A stretch of 64,000 bases of DNA from Epiperipatus broadwayi (taxonomy: Eukaryota > Onychophora > Udeonychophora > Euonychophora > Peripatidae), in assembly GCA_028023455.1 (NCBI GenBank), contig JAQFVV010006294.1:868001-932000 (forward strand). Reading direction: 5' to 3'. This document shows positions 36,000 to 47,829 of this stretch, one piece after another. Made by a program: the position numbers and the translations under genes. The notes beneath the pieces were generated by a model, which saw only the letters and a list, made by a program, of their open reading frames with translations, did no database searches and was not told where the DNA came from. Each line of letters opens with the position of its first letter. Positions within the stretch are counted from its first letter, which is position 1.

Positions 36000-38900
36000 T
36001 TGTATAAATTGTTTATTGTTTAAATTTTAAATGATGAAATTTAGGTTGGGTATAGACGTTGCATAGATTCGTTAGCGGTTGATAATGTTGTGGTTTTCAT
36101 ATTCGATTAGAATATATGTCAACGATATCACTGCAAGCATCTTACGATGGATGCTAATGGGATTTGTATATTCCCTATGCAAGTGACGTTTATCGATGAT
36201 TTTGTATTTTGATCGGTTGTGTTTAATTTGTAATGTTTTTGACCATGGAATCTGTGCAGCTGATCCGTACTCAACATTTTAAAACAAATTTTATAAAATG
36301 CATTTGTGCGAACGTATTTAAATGTTAAATTTAAGTCGGGCGTGAATGGCTATATAGTTTTGTAAAGTTATATTAAGGGAGGGTAATCTTAGGTTATTCA
36401 TTTCGTAGTTGAATTGGTTCAATGGATTGGATATATTTGTGTAATTAGTAGATGTAGTATGAGGTCCGCTACGGGCAGGATTATAGATATACGCCACACA
36501 CCCTCTGTTTGCCTATGGATGGGTTTGTAAGTCGGCAGAAGACCGCAGTCCATTCCTATGGAGTTTTTTGTTTATTGTTCTACTTGCCAACAGATGTCAC
36601 ATTCCTGTTGGTGGAGAGTCAATGTCTTCTCTATTTCTACTTATTCTTCAGATGTACTTTCCTGACAGTATAGTATTTTGTGTTGTCGTATCATGCTACA
36701 TTGAATACATGAATGTATCAGATGGATTGGCGCCAGTTTGGTTGCGAAATTTGTGGCCTAAGGTTAAATCAGGGAAGAATATTTTCTTTTCAAATGCAGA
36801 TCTATGTAGTCTATTCATACTTGACTAGCTAAATAAATAGTAAACTCATTATTTGCAATCTACTTAAATTTAGAATTAAAGATCAATATAAAAATATAAA
36901 CGTTAAATTTATTCCTCAAAATTTAAATATTATTTTATATGTGCGTAAATAAATATTTTTATGTGTTAATTTCTGGCAGTGGCTTTTATTCTTTTATATT
37001 TAAGATATAAAATTTATATTTTGTTATCTCTGCTACTCCACTGAGCTAGTGACTTGGGCTAACGATCGGAATATTTAAATAAAGTGGAATTTTAACAGCA
37101 CGTATCTGCCTACTCTATAAATTTTTCTAGGTTTAAATGCCTAGATGGCGCTCTGTAGAGCAGATATCGTAGTTTGCGGTTAGATTCGATCTTCACTTTC
37201 ATTTCGATCGTTATAATATGTATATATGTAATAATAACAAACAAATAATCTTCCCATTATTAATACAAATTCCAAATGGATTGGGTTCAATAAGTAGGCT
37301 TGATCTTTTTAGGAATATTTGCATTGTAAGCTACCCTTTACAACAAACTGTATAAATCTTTGATATATATAATTTACATAAGAGTATGTTTAGAATCTGT
37401 GCAAGTAAATGTCAAAGCAATACATGTATCAATTATGAAATGCAAAATATTGTAAAATATCTTAAATGTAACAGATATCTATTGAGAAAACAAACACATA
37501 TACAATTTATAGTGAATCAATGTGCATATTATTATGTGGTTATTTTATTAGCTAAAATATATTTTATTGTTATTTCAGCTCAGAAGTTTATAAAAAAAAA
37601 AAAAAGGTTATCTGATAGCTCCAACATTCCTTTCATTTTTAAGTGGTAAATATATATATAATGATTAGAAACTCATTAAGATGATTTAAAAGTTTTCAAT
37701 GTTGCTCTAAAACAGAGATGCCAGGTGATAAAAGGATGATAAGCAATGGAAAATTACTTTCAATATTGAACAAATATTATTACTTGACAATGGTCTTTAT
37801 TTCTTAATTACTCTATCAACATGCAATGAGAATTTAATATATAATTTCATATACAATTTCATTTGTAACAAGTATTATTTCATTTATGCAGTGCATTGAT
37901 ACTGATCGTACTCATAGATGACATACATGCAACAAATGCATGAAAGCAAACTTTATATTTTTATTTAAAAGTTCTTCCACTATAAAATAAACATCTCTAT
38001 CAAAGCGATTTTATTTCACAAGCCAAAGACATAAGTTTTATAAGACTTTGTGGAGATTAATATAACGCTATATTTTACAAAAGCATATATCCAATTGTTT
38101 TTCATATTATTTTCTCTACATTTACAACTCTAGTAGCAGAAAAAAATATATAATAGTACAAGAGATGTGAGATTTTGCTGTCATGAAATAAATCATGATA
38201 TGTATATTAAATTTAATCATCATGCGAAGATTAAAACTATTATCCATCATCTGAAAAATTTAACATAGAACAATAAATAAAAGCACTCACAGTTTTAAAA
38301 CATTTTTTCTGTCAATTGATTAATTGTAATGTCTCATTAAGCATTGCCCTACATGGGCAGACTCTGGAACTGAAAGCCCATGCGTGCTAGTTCTAGTATA
38401 TCATTTACAATGCTCAAACTTCTTATGAACTCCTGAATTACATACCTCTTTATTATTCATTGTTATTTAGCATTCAACTCTTATAACTGCCAAAATGACT
38501 AAAATATTTTTTTAATTCATGAATAAGAACTATTAAAACTTACAACAAAGATAGTTCCATATCAACAATCAAAAAATTGTAAAATTTTATTTGGTACCAA
38601 AAAAAGAAGGAATTATCACATAATAAATGCAATGTGATTAGGAAAAGATAACTTGAAGAAACATAAGAGATAGTTTGCAAATGAATTGAAAATAAAATAA
38701 GGACAAAGGTTTGCTCTTATCACCAACAAATTAGGATAATAATAAACACAATTCCATTTTAAGCAAAACAAACAAAAATGATTATGACCACATTGTCATC
38801 ATTTTGAATGTCAGATTAGAATAATTGTAAAAAAGAAGTTATTTGAAAGATCTTGAACTGCTAAAATAGTTTTTTCCATTATGTGCGCTGATTTTGATTA

Positions 38901-39490
38901 CATTTAATTACTTTTCCTCCTAAGTTAAATAAATTAAAGATTGATCAAGCATAACACATTATTATAAAAAAAAACTGGGATTCTCAATTAATTTATTTGA
39001 GAATAATCAAATGGCTTTATGATGTAAAGTTCTCTGAATATACTGAGGGATGGAAATATACAAAAATACTTTTTTCACAATCTATAATCATAAGCCATAA
39101 GCAACTAATAATATGCAGAAAACATATCAAATGTAATAATAGATAGCAGTTGACTATATATAGTCAGTAGAATCGAACTATAAGATAAAGAAAGCAAAAA
39201 AAAAAAAAAAAACAAGAATCACAATTTCTGATAATAAATTCATTATATAAAAATCAAAATGAGAAAATGCATTCCAAATCTTTAAAAAAATTAAATAATT
39301 TCTAGACTTCATATTTACAAACAAGCAAGTGAAATATAGGCAAAATTATTATTTAGTCTATATAGAGAACTCATTTTGGAATCTCCTTGCATACTCTATA
39401 GTTAGTATACATATATAAAGCAGCAAAGCTGTGAATGTGAATAAATTCTGGTCATTGAATATAAGCAATGTTTATCTGAAAGTTTGTGAA
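36000..39490. other. No recognisable gene; unclassified complex islands
   Basis: The segment 36400-36830 is less AT-rich and includes an 86-codon frame (36568-36828) with no recognisable motif. At 37028-37050 the minus strand reads TAGCTCAGTGG, a perfect tRNA A box, but no matching B box follows, so at most a tRNA-derived fragment. The rest is AT-rich. Confidence 0.35.
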
Positions 39491-39495
39491 CCACA

Positions 39496-39660
39496 CTTGA
39501 AGAAGAGGGGAGAATAATACCTCTCGAAAGATTGTGCATATACTAAGATATGTGCCATTGCTAACAGTTGAATGTATTTGGAATATTTAAATAAAATAAA
39601 AATTTTCTAAAGACATTCAATACTTATATTGGATGATGGAAATAGTCCAATATATAAATA
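39496..39660 (+). repeat. Penelope-tail-like repeat: hairpin with GAAA followed by foldback arm sequence
   Basis: TTGAAGA (39497-39503) is followed by a 6-bp hairpin GAGGGG/CCTCTC (39505-39510 with 39520-39525) and GAAAG. This is a hammerhead-like core with C3 changed to T. Then come GTGCATATACTAA and, at 39565-39660, a copy of the arm of the 16.8-17.3 kb foldback. A relative occurs on the minus strand at 52463-52380. No convincing stem I was found. Confidence 0.5.
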
Positions 39661-40814
39661 CAAATAAACAATGTTTAGCTTCAAAAATTAATTATAAATA
39701 TATATAAATAAAACTTACACCATATATATTGTAACTAGTTGGCTACATAGCTGCATTAAAAAAAATTAGATAAGTTGGCAGCATGTTCAGCAGGTTTAGT
39801 TTAGGTTATTTAATTAATAGGGAAAATAGTATTTGATTTTCCCATACATATTCTTTTTATTATAAGGGGTCTGAAATTAGTTAAATATTTTATTTTCCTT
39901 CCCACATGATGATAGGAACATTCTAGACAACTTTTTTTAATAATTGTCAAATCTTTTTTCATTTAATTACAATATGCATATTCTGCATATTTTAATAAGT
40001 ATTGTAAATTGTAAATGTTGGTAGAAAAGAGAGAAAAGCATAAAACCATATAAATAATTTCTTTTGTTCTCTCTCACAAATAATTTTATTTAATTACCAA
40101 CTGCTTTAAAAAAATTTTTTTAAAATGTACTTAGAGCAAAAAAAAAAAACTTTCTCTTTTTGGTAAATTGTTTATATATTTAATTTTAATCTTTTAAGAG
40201 AGATAAAGTGGTATGTTTAAGAATATTTTTTTAAAAAAAAAAAAGATTTTAATGGTTTTGGTAAATTTTATTTTTAATTAGAGTTGTTCTTTTTCTTTTC
40301 TTTTTAATTCTCTTCATCAGTGTAATTAGATTGTTTTTCTTTTTGTAAAAAAAAAATTTTTAATTTTATGATGTTAATTGAAGTTCTTGATTTGCATGTC
40401 TATGATTAAGAAGGGAAATAGCTGTAAAAATTTACCTAATTGGTTGTTATAAAAAGAATCAGGTTTTCAAGGCAGGCTTGTAGACAAGATTGTTCTAGAA
40501 AAAAATAATGGGGGTGTGAATAAGTTAGAAGCCCCAAGTGTCTGGTAAGAAAAATGATTCCTAACTTAGTGGTTGAAGAGAAAGCAGTCAAGTCTTAATC
40601 CAGCTAATAAAGAAGACAGAAGCAGAAGTTATTATCAAGCTATTGCATAGAATAGCAGATATTTTAATCAAGCTTTTAGTATATTGAGTTCAGTCATAAA
40701 AATGGTTTATTGAGCTAAAAGCTAGACATCATTTTCTTCCTTTGCAACCTGTCTTCGCTGAAATAAAAATGTAGAGAAGTTACTCCCTTAAAGTAATCTG
40801 CAATATTGTTCAAT

Positions 40815-41282
40815 CATCATCATCAACCATTATCAATCCACTGCAGGATGGTCTCTCCAATTTCAATCCATCTTCTCTGATCTTTAGCTTCTCTTTTCCA
40901 CATCACCCCTGGACACTTTCTTCTTTCATCCATCAATTTCACATGTGGTTTCTTTCTGGGTCTTTTACAATCCTCTTGGAATCCAGCTTAAGATTTCAAT
41001 TGTCCATCTATTATCATCTCTTCTAGTAATAAGTCCAGCCCAACTCCATTTCGTCTTTTAATTTTTTCATTGAGATCAGTAACACCTGTTTGTTCTCTTA
41101 TCCATATATTGCATTTTTAATCTCTTCTTGTTACTCCTGACATCTCTCCAGACTTCTTTGAGTGGTCTGAAGTCTCTGTATTGCTCTTCTATTAAGTGGC
41201 CAAGTCTCAGATTCATAAGTAAGAATGGTAAAACACATTTATTAAAAACCCTTTTCAAAACAAGTGTCTGTGTTAGTCTCAT
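40815..41282 (-). pseudogene. Decayed LINE reverse transcriptase 3' end, copy 2
   Basis: The minus-strand frame from 41282 reads TLVLKRVFNKCVLPFLL, matching the R-V-F-N-x-C-V-L-P-x-L motif found near the end of LINE reverse transcriptases. It continues shifted into RDVRSNKKRLK, GVTDLNEKIKRRNGVGLDLLL and CKRPRKKPHVKLMDERRKC. It ends at a GATGATGATGA-type tail (about 40825-40815). Same family as 18468-18861 and 48622-48730. Confidence 0.75.
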
Positions 41283-41299
41283 AGAAATTTATTGAAAAA

Positions 41300-43840
41300 A
41301 AACGAATAAGATTTTGCTGTTGTTAATCTGGAAATGAAATACTGCACACCAGAAGAAGAAAAAACAAATTAATCATGTTTATGTGTAGAAGCCTTTGAAA
41401 AGAAAACTTAACTGGAAAAACTGGAAATTATAATTGGGAAGGACTCCATAGAAAAAAAAAAATAAGACCATGGTTGAAAGTATTTCTTTTTAAATGTAAA
41501 AGTAATATTTTTTTTTTGTAAGAATTGATAATTTTAAATATTTTCATTAAGTTGACGTTTTCAAATTGTAAAACATATTTTTTTTTAAAATCCGGCCAAT
41601 TTTCACTTAAAAATTATGAAATAGTTTTTAGAAAATTTAATTTTTTTTAAACATGTTTTTCTCTCTTCCTACATTTTCCCATCTAAAAATTTAAAATATT
41701 TATTAAGCTAAATCAAAGACTGCTGTATTTGATTTTGAAAATGTTTTTCCCAACTCTTTTAAAGAAATAACTTAATTAATTAAAAGTTAATTTATGATTA
41801 GAAATCAGCTGATTATAATTTTTATAAAATATGTTTTTTGATGAAATGAATATTTCAAATTTCATACTATCATATAATTTTTTTGTTTATTGTTAATCAA
41901 TTAGTTATTAAATAATTGTTTTAAAAATATTTTTAATCTTAATTTCTTTATTTTATCCAATTCCTGTTTCATAAATTGTAATGTGTGTGACTTTATTTCA
42001 TGGCAGCTTAATATTCTATGATTTTTTTTAATGATTCCAATGAAACTATTTACTTATAATAGGGTAAACTTATAAATTATTTGAAGTGATTTGTAATAAG
42101 CTGCTTTATTTATCTATTTATCTCTTGCTCACCATAATAGTTTACAGAGTTCTTGCTCTCTGAGCTAAATTTGTGCATAAGTTATATAAAGTAGGGTTTT
42201 ATGTTTAGTGTTATAGACATTCAGATGATGATGATCCTGATTGGTGTAAAGGAGATATCCTTTAAAATCTATGCACTACCATTCATTGTATTTATTATTT
42301 CTTTAAAAACTAAGTTTATAGTGGTCCAGTATCTTAATGGCACTAAGTGGCCAGAGCATTAATGATGGTCAGAATGTTTTTAGCATCTCAGTGTTATTTG
42401 CCTTATTGTTGTATTTTGATTGAGTAGCACCTAAGTATGTACATCCAGATAACTATTGTTTGTATTCCATAGGCTTGACAATGGATAAATAATTAGCCTG
42501 GTCTATAGTGGACCCAAGATTGACTATTGATTTATTTTTTATTGTTGATCATTCATGATAATGAATGACTATTACTTTTGTGTAATACTGGCAAACTTAT
42601 AATTAGTTATGTACTGATCTCTCATGGTCATTCCTTTTATATTTTATTTTATATTTTGATTATTGGGGATGATGATAGTTTCCCATCTCATAACTCTGCC
42701 CTAATGTGGTTGTACTGTTACAAATGGCTACCCAATTGTGGGACATTGTAAGCTCAGATTATCTCTTATTAACCTCTATTTTTCATACTATTACAATTTG
42801 TATATTAAGTTGGATGCATTTTTATAAAAGTCAAATTTTATCTAAGATTTCTTCTTTGAGTATTTTTTTACCATTAGCCATGAATGCAGAGTATGAAATA
42901 TTTGTTCAGCAAAAAAAAAATTACTATAAGATATCACAAGAGATGTCACCCAGCATAAGGCATGAGATTTGTGCATCACATTTTTCAAATATTTAGCCCA
43001 TTATGTATTTGAAAATTGCTTACATAAGTCAGATTTATATATACTGAATTTATATAAGATAAAATATATCTGTATTACAAACAAGCAATAACTCTTCATT
43101 ATCCTCAGGAGTTTATCATTTCTTGTCACTTCTTTAAAACATTTTTTTCTAATAACTTAGTAATTAGAAGTAGATCGCCAACTCTAATGAATCATTCACA
43201 TCATTAAGACAAGTAATACAAAAATTAATGTTTCATTTTAAATCAATATTTTCAATTATGCTTAATACATTGAAGATACTATTTTCCAACAACATATTAT
43301 CTGAAGAGATAAAAAAAAAAAATCGCAATTGTTAGCTAACATAAGTTCTTGCAACATACTATAAAGAAAGCAGCAATTATTAAAATTTTATGGATAAAAA
43401 TATTTAAATACTTTATTAAATCATTGTGAAAATAAAATGTTACTTATATATAATACTCTTTTAGACATGTGCTATTGATATTAATTTGCTTGCAATCCCT
43501 TGTCAAAAGATGTGCTAAAAGCATAGGTGAATAACTTATGTTTTTAAAACACTTCTTGATGGAGTAATTCAGACAAATTAATACCAGTAGTGCATATCTA
43601 AAAGATTGGTTTCCTCTCACATGATTTACAAATACAGATCACTAATACATTAATTATATATAATAGGAAAATTCCAAATTGTAACCATGACAAAACAAAT
43701 GTCACAGAATTTATTTTTAAAAAAAATTTTTTTTCCATCAGCTTTGGCAAGTCCACAAACATTACTAACCATAAATCAGAATAGACCTAAATCTTATTTA
43801 TATTAAGCAGATGTTATATGTTTTATTTTAAAATATAAAA
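41300..43840. other. AT-rich sequence with no recognisable gene
   Basis: A 96-codon frame at 42706-42996 has no recognisable domain and a composition like its surroundings; I do not call it a gene. Confidence 0.45.
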
Positions 43841-43991
43841 GATAAAATATAAATAGTCAAAATAAGAGTCATAGATCACATGACCCTATCTCTTAAGCTT
43901 GTAAGTTATAAAACAATGAGGATTGCCAATTCCTCTACAAGCTTTGCGTTAAATGCTTAGCCAGAGCCAGCACTTAAAATATCTCTGTCAG

Positions 43992-44062
43992 GAACCCCTC
44001 CCCAAACCCCTGACCATGGTTTCGTGCTTTGGCACTCCTCAGAGAGGTGTCAGAGTAGGTTC
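43992..44062 (-). ncRNA. Hammerhead ribozyme, type I, family B copy 1
   Basis: Minus strand. Stem I: GAACC (44062-44058) with GGTTC near 43994, an inner CTC/GGG segment, and CCTCT (44047-44043) with AGGGG (44011-44007). The box CTGAGGA is at 44042-44036. Stem II is a perfect GTGC/GCAC around CAAA. GAAA is at 44023-44020. Stem III is ACC-AT-GGT, followed by C17 at 44012, so the cleavage triplet is GUC and scission is predicted between 44012 and 44011. All invariant bases are present. Confidence 0.8.
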
Positions 44063-44500
44063 AGACACTAGATCTAAAAATACCAACCCAAAGCCAGCAT
44101 TTAACTAAAAGTTATCTATTGAGTAGAAAATCTGAAATTTTCAGACATCTACATGTCTTCAAACCCAGCTATCCATCTCAAATAGCTATATGGGGCTGAT
44201 AGGTCTTCAGCCATACCATATAGTAGTTGTCTTAGCAATAGAAGACTTATGGCAGAGACTATAAATAGTCAAAATAAGAGTCATAGATCACATGACCCTA
44301 TCTCTTAAGCTTGTAAGTTATAAAACAATAGGGATTGCCAATTCCTCTACAAGCTTTGTGTTAAATGCTTAGCCAGAGCCAGCACTTAAAATATCTCTGT
44401 CAGGAACCCCTAGATGTCTGAAAATTTCAGATTTTCCACAATAGATAACTTTTAGTTAAATTCTGGCTTTGGGTTGGTATTTTTAGATCTAGTGTCTGAA

Positions 44501-44555
44501 CCTCTCTGAGGAATGCCAAAGCACAAAACCATGGTCAGGGATTTGGGGAGGGGTT
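44501..44555 (+). ncRNA. Hammerhead ribozyme, family B copy 2, degenerate
   Basis: CCTCT stem at 44501-44505 and CTGAGGA at 44506-44512. Stem II is ATGC/GCAC with one mismatch, and AAAA replaces GAAA at 44525-44528. ACCATGGTC then follows, ending 44536. The outer part of stem I has a deletion compared with the other copies. Predicted inactive. Confidence 0.65.
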
Positions 44556-44898
44556 CCTGACAGAGATATTTTAAGTGCTGGCTCTGGCTAAGCATTTAAC
44601 ACAAAGCTTGTAGAGGAATTGGCAATCCTCATTGTTTTATAACTTACAAGCTTAAGAGATAGGGTCATGTGATCTATGACTCTTATTTTGACTATTTATA
44701 GTCTCTGCCATAAATCTTATGCAATTTTTATATTGCTAAGACAACTACTATATGGTATGGCTAAAGATCTATCAGCCCCATATAGCTATTTGAGATGGAT
44801 AGATGGGTTTGAAGACATGTAGATGTCTGATTTTCCACTCAATAGATAACTTTTAGTTAAATGCTGGCTTTGGGTTGGTATTTTTAGATCTAGTGTCT

Positions 44899-44969
44899 GA
44901 ACCTACCCTGACACCTCTCTGAGGAGTGCCAAAGCATGAAACCATGGTCAGGGGTTTGGGGAAGGGTTC
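44899..44969 (+). ncRNA. Hammerhead ribozyme, type I, family B copy 3
   Basis: Outer helix GAACC (44899-44903) with GGTTC (44965-44969), middle CCC (44906-44908) with GGG (44958-44960), inner CCTCT (44914-44918) with AGGGG (44950-44954). Box CTGAGGA is at 44919-44925. Stem II GTGC/GCAT has one G-T wobble and a CAAA loop. GAAA is at 44938-44941. Stem III is ACC/GGT with a 2-base loop, and C17 at 44949. Core complete; self-cleavage predicted after 44949. Compared with copy 1, the stem II change keeps pairing. Confidence 0.8.
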
Positions 44970-45064
44970 CTGACAGATATATTTTAAGTGCTGGCTCTGG
45001 CTAAGCATTTAACACAAAGCTTGTAGAGGAATTGGAAATCCTCATTGTTTTATAAAATATAAAC

Positions 45065-46889
45065 ATTGAATATGATGCTCTTTATAGTCAAAAAGTAGGC
45101 ACATGATTATATTTTGGACAGACAGGAATTATAATCAATTTCATTTTTTATATAAATCTTACCATTAATAACTACATATTTGTAAAGAAATATTATTTAC
45201 TTTGTGAAATTCATAATTATTAATGTGCTGTCTTTTATACACTTAATCAACAACACATAAGAAGATATATTCTAGGTTGGAAGAAAATTAATCAATTCTA
45301 TTATATACAAATCTCACCAAGTGAATTAAATATACAGATAACGTGACTGTGCAATTAATACCATATTCATTATCATGAATGAGAATATTTAAGCACTCTA
45401 TAATAGTTTATAATAAGTTATAGTTTTGATATATATTAATTATATAATTGATTATATTAAGATTTTATACATATTTATAATATTAAGGGAATACCTGCAG
45501 TAATTATAAATACACATGCATATAACTATAAAATTTTGCTAAGAACAATATATTATAATTTATTTAAATTTATATTATTTGATTACTTTTTACACATATG
45601 TATACATAAGTTCTATCCCAGATGACAAGTTAAAATAGTTAGACAATAAAGTACTATGATCAAATTTTAACACCTGTTCATTATTAATGGTAATTTGCTA
45701 TTGCTCCTTGGCTCAACACAATTTACTTTAGAATATCAAATCTGACCTAATCATAAAATAAATAAGCTCCTTATATGCTAAATATGGTTAAATATGGAAC
45801 AGGCAATGATCATAAAAATTGGAAAAAATTTTAAAAAATTCTAGACAGTCTAAACTTATTTCATAATTGCAAATTTAATTATTTATCATTAAACTAATAT
45901 TATGACTCATTAGTATATGATGTAACTCTAAAATTAAGATGCTAAAAAATGGCAAGCATTGGAAAACTACTATTAGATATGATTAAATTTATTTCTTGAT
46001 AATATACTCTGTTATTGAATCATTCTGTCTAGTTAAGAAAAGAGAATTTAAGGTAGCATATTTTTAATAATATATGATTTTCTTAAGAAGATATTTAATT
46101 TTTTTTTCTCAAGTCTATAAATGTAGAGAAATAAAAAAAAAAAACATTTCAATAACAATAATCATATAATCAGTTACTCCATAGGCCATATGATATTTCA
46201 AGTACATAAGTAGCAGCTTCGGCACAATGATTTTGTGTTGCCTTTTTAATTGATAAAGTTAAAAAATTTAAACAGAGCTGCCACTTATGACGATTATATT
46301 TGTAAATTCTATCTATTAGTTTTAAAAAATTCCAATATTAATTAAAATAACATTTAGATACATATATCTGAGAGTAATCTGAATATATATAAAGTAAATT
46401 CCTTTAAAGTTAAGTGACATTACAAATATTAGAGCAGTTTGCTAAAAACAATTTGGAGTTAGTATTTATTTTATTACAGTGCATAAATACTCATCTGACC
46501 AATCAATCTAATTTGGGATCTTTAACCTATAGATAATAGCTGGATATTCATTTACTGATAATTATTAGATAATCTAGCATTCCTGCTTCTAATGCAGAAA
46601 GCAATCAATAAAAGTCGTGTGATCCTCTTCATGATTAAAATATTGTGCAACTTAAAGCTATGGATTTAAGCATTTTATAAAGGAATGGCTAGCACATTTA
46701 TTTGCCATATTCTTAATTTAGGATTTGAATCAGAGTCAGATGAAAATTTTCCCCCAAGATATAAATAGGTGTAGGATTTTTATTTTCCAGATAGCCAACT
46801 AGCTCTATTACTTATTCTGAAACTATACTGAAAGCTTGAGAAATCAATGAACATTAAGAAGTAATGCCACATTCAAATACTCAAATTAG
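45065..46889. other. AT-rich sequence with no recognisable gene
   Basis: No coding or structural signal that I can support. Confidence 0.55.
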
Positions 46890-46904
46890 TTTCCAAATAT
46901 AAAT

Positions 46905-47811
46905 AATATTTATTTTATAAAGCGCAGACGGTATTGAAATTAAACTGAGAGACCGCAAAACTCTCAAGCGCTTATAACTATCAACAGCCAATCAGATCGT
47001 AAACACTGAGACAGAGAATTTAACAAGAAAAGGGTGGTTCCACCCTCTTCTTTACTTGTCTTTCTATATATCCAAGCCAGTCTAAAGTACTTAGATCTGA
47101 AAGCGTGAATCTTAAATTACCTTCACACTCAATTCACTGAGTTCAAATTACAAACTTATAGTGTGAAATCTTTTGATTTACTATGCAGTAGTTTTTCGAT
47201 GTTATAACTTGCAGCAATATATGTAAATAATATTTATTTTATAAAGCACAGATGGTATTGAAATTAAACTGAGAGACTGCAAAACTCTAAAGTGCTAATA
47301 ACTATCAACAGCCAATCAGATCGTAAACACTGAGACAGAGAATTTAACAAGAAAAGGGTGGTTCCACCCTCTTCTTTACTTGTCTTTTTATATATCCAAG
47401 CCAGTCTAAATTCTCTGTCTCAGGGTTTACGATCTGATTGGCTGTTGATAGTTATAAGCGCTTGAGAGTTTTGCAGTCTCTCAGTTTAATTTCAATACCG
47501 TCTGTGCTTTATAAAATAAATATTATTTACATATATTGCTGCAAGTTATAACATCGAAAAACTACTGCATAGTAAATCAAAAGATTTCACGCTATAAGTT
47601 TGTAATTTGAACTCAGTGAGTTGAGTGTGAAGGTAATTTAAGATTCACGCTTTCAGATCTAAGTACTTTAGACTGGCTTGGATATATAGAAAGACAAGTA
47701 AAGAAGAGGGTGGAACCACCCTTTTCTTGTTAAATTCTCTGTCTCAGTGTTTACAATCTGATTGGCTGTTGATAGTTATAAGCGCTTGAGAGTTTTGCAG
47801 TCTCAGTTTAA
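46905..47811. mobile_element. Foldback of tandem 324-bp units with promoter block (family C)
   Basis: Left half 46905-47411 holds about one and a half head-to-tail units of 324 bp; right half 47412-47811 holds the inverted equivalent. The whole is flanked by a 15-bp direct repeat TTTCCAAATATAAAT (46890-46904 and 47812-47826), which looks like a target-site duplication. A length of 15 bp fits retroposition better than cut-and-paste. Each unit contains CCAAT, a TATATA box and a hairpin GGGTGGttCCACCC. I found no protein and no hammerhead core in it. Halves are about 97% alike by eye, so formation is recent. Confidence 0.85.
46988..47085 (+). promoter_or_regulatory. Promoter-like block in family C unit
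   Basis: CCAAT at 46988-46992, a GGGTGGTTCCACCC palindrome at 47031-47044, TATATA at 47065-47070, then CCAGTCTAAAG about 10 bases on. The block recurs in the second unit (TATATA near 47390) and inverted in the right half. A similar CCAAT, TATA and CCAGTC order is seen at 35.5 and 53.6 kb. Confidence 0.4.
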
Positions 47812-47829
47812 TTTCCAAATATAAATTTT

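Larger units (their letters stand above)
43854..45051. mobile_element. Foldback of tandem hammerhead-bearing units (family B)
   Basis: A 1.2-kb structure built from one unit. Minus-strand copies occupy 43854-44250 and 44254-44413, and plus-strand copies 44414-44706 and 44707-45051. The palindrome centre is near 44413. In each half the units are head-to-tail: the ribozyme boxes of the two plus units are 413 bp apart (44506 and 44919). Units share TGGCTCTGGCTAAGCATTTA and CTTAAGAGATAGGGTCATGT. A possible duplication ATAAAATATAAA flanks the whole (43842-43853, 45052-45063), but it is low complexity. No protein is encoded. The organisation recalls retrozymes or Penelope terminal repeats. Confidence 0.8.

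Noticed and set aside
37021-37060. tRNA gene or SINE head on the minus strand (TAGCTCAGTGG)
   Set aside because: No B box or folded tRNA follows within 100 bases.
40290-40330. Minus-strand CTGATGA followed by GAAA near 40313
   Set aside because: The interval is purine-rich without any stem II pairing, and there is no stem I.
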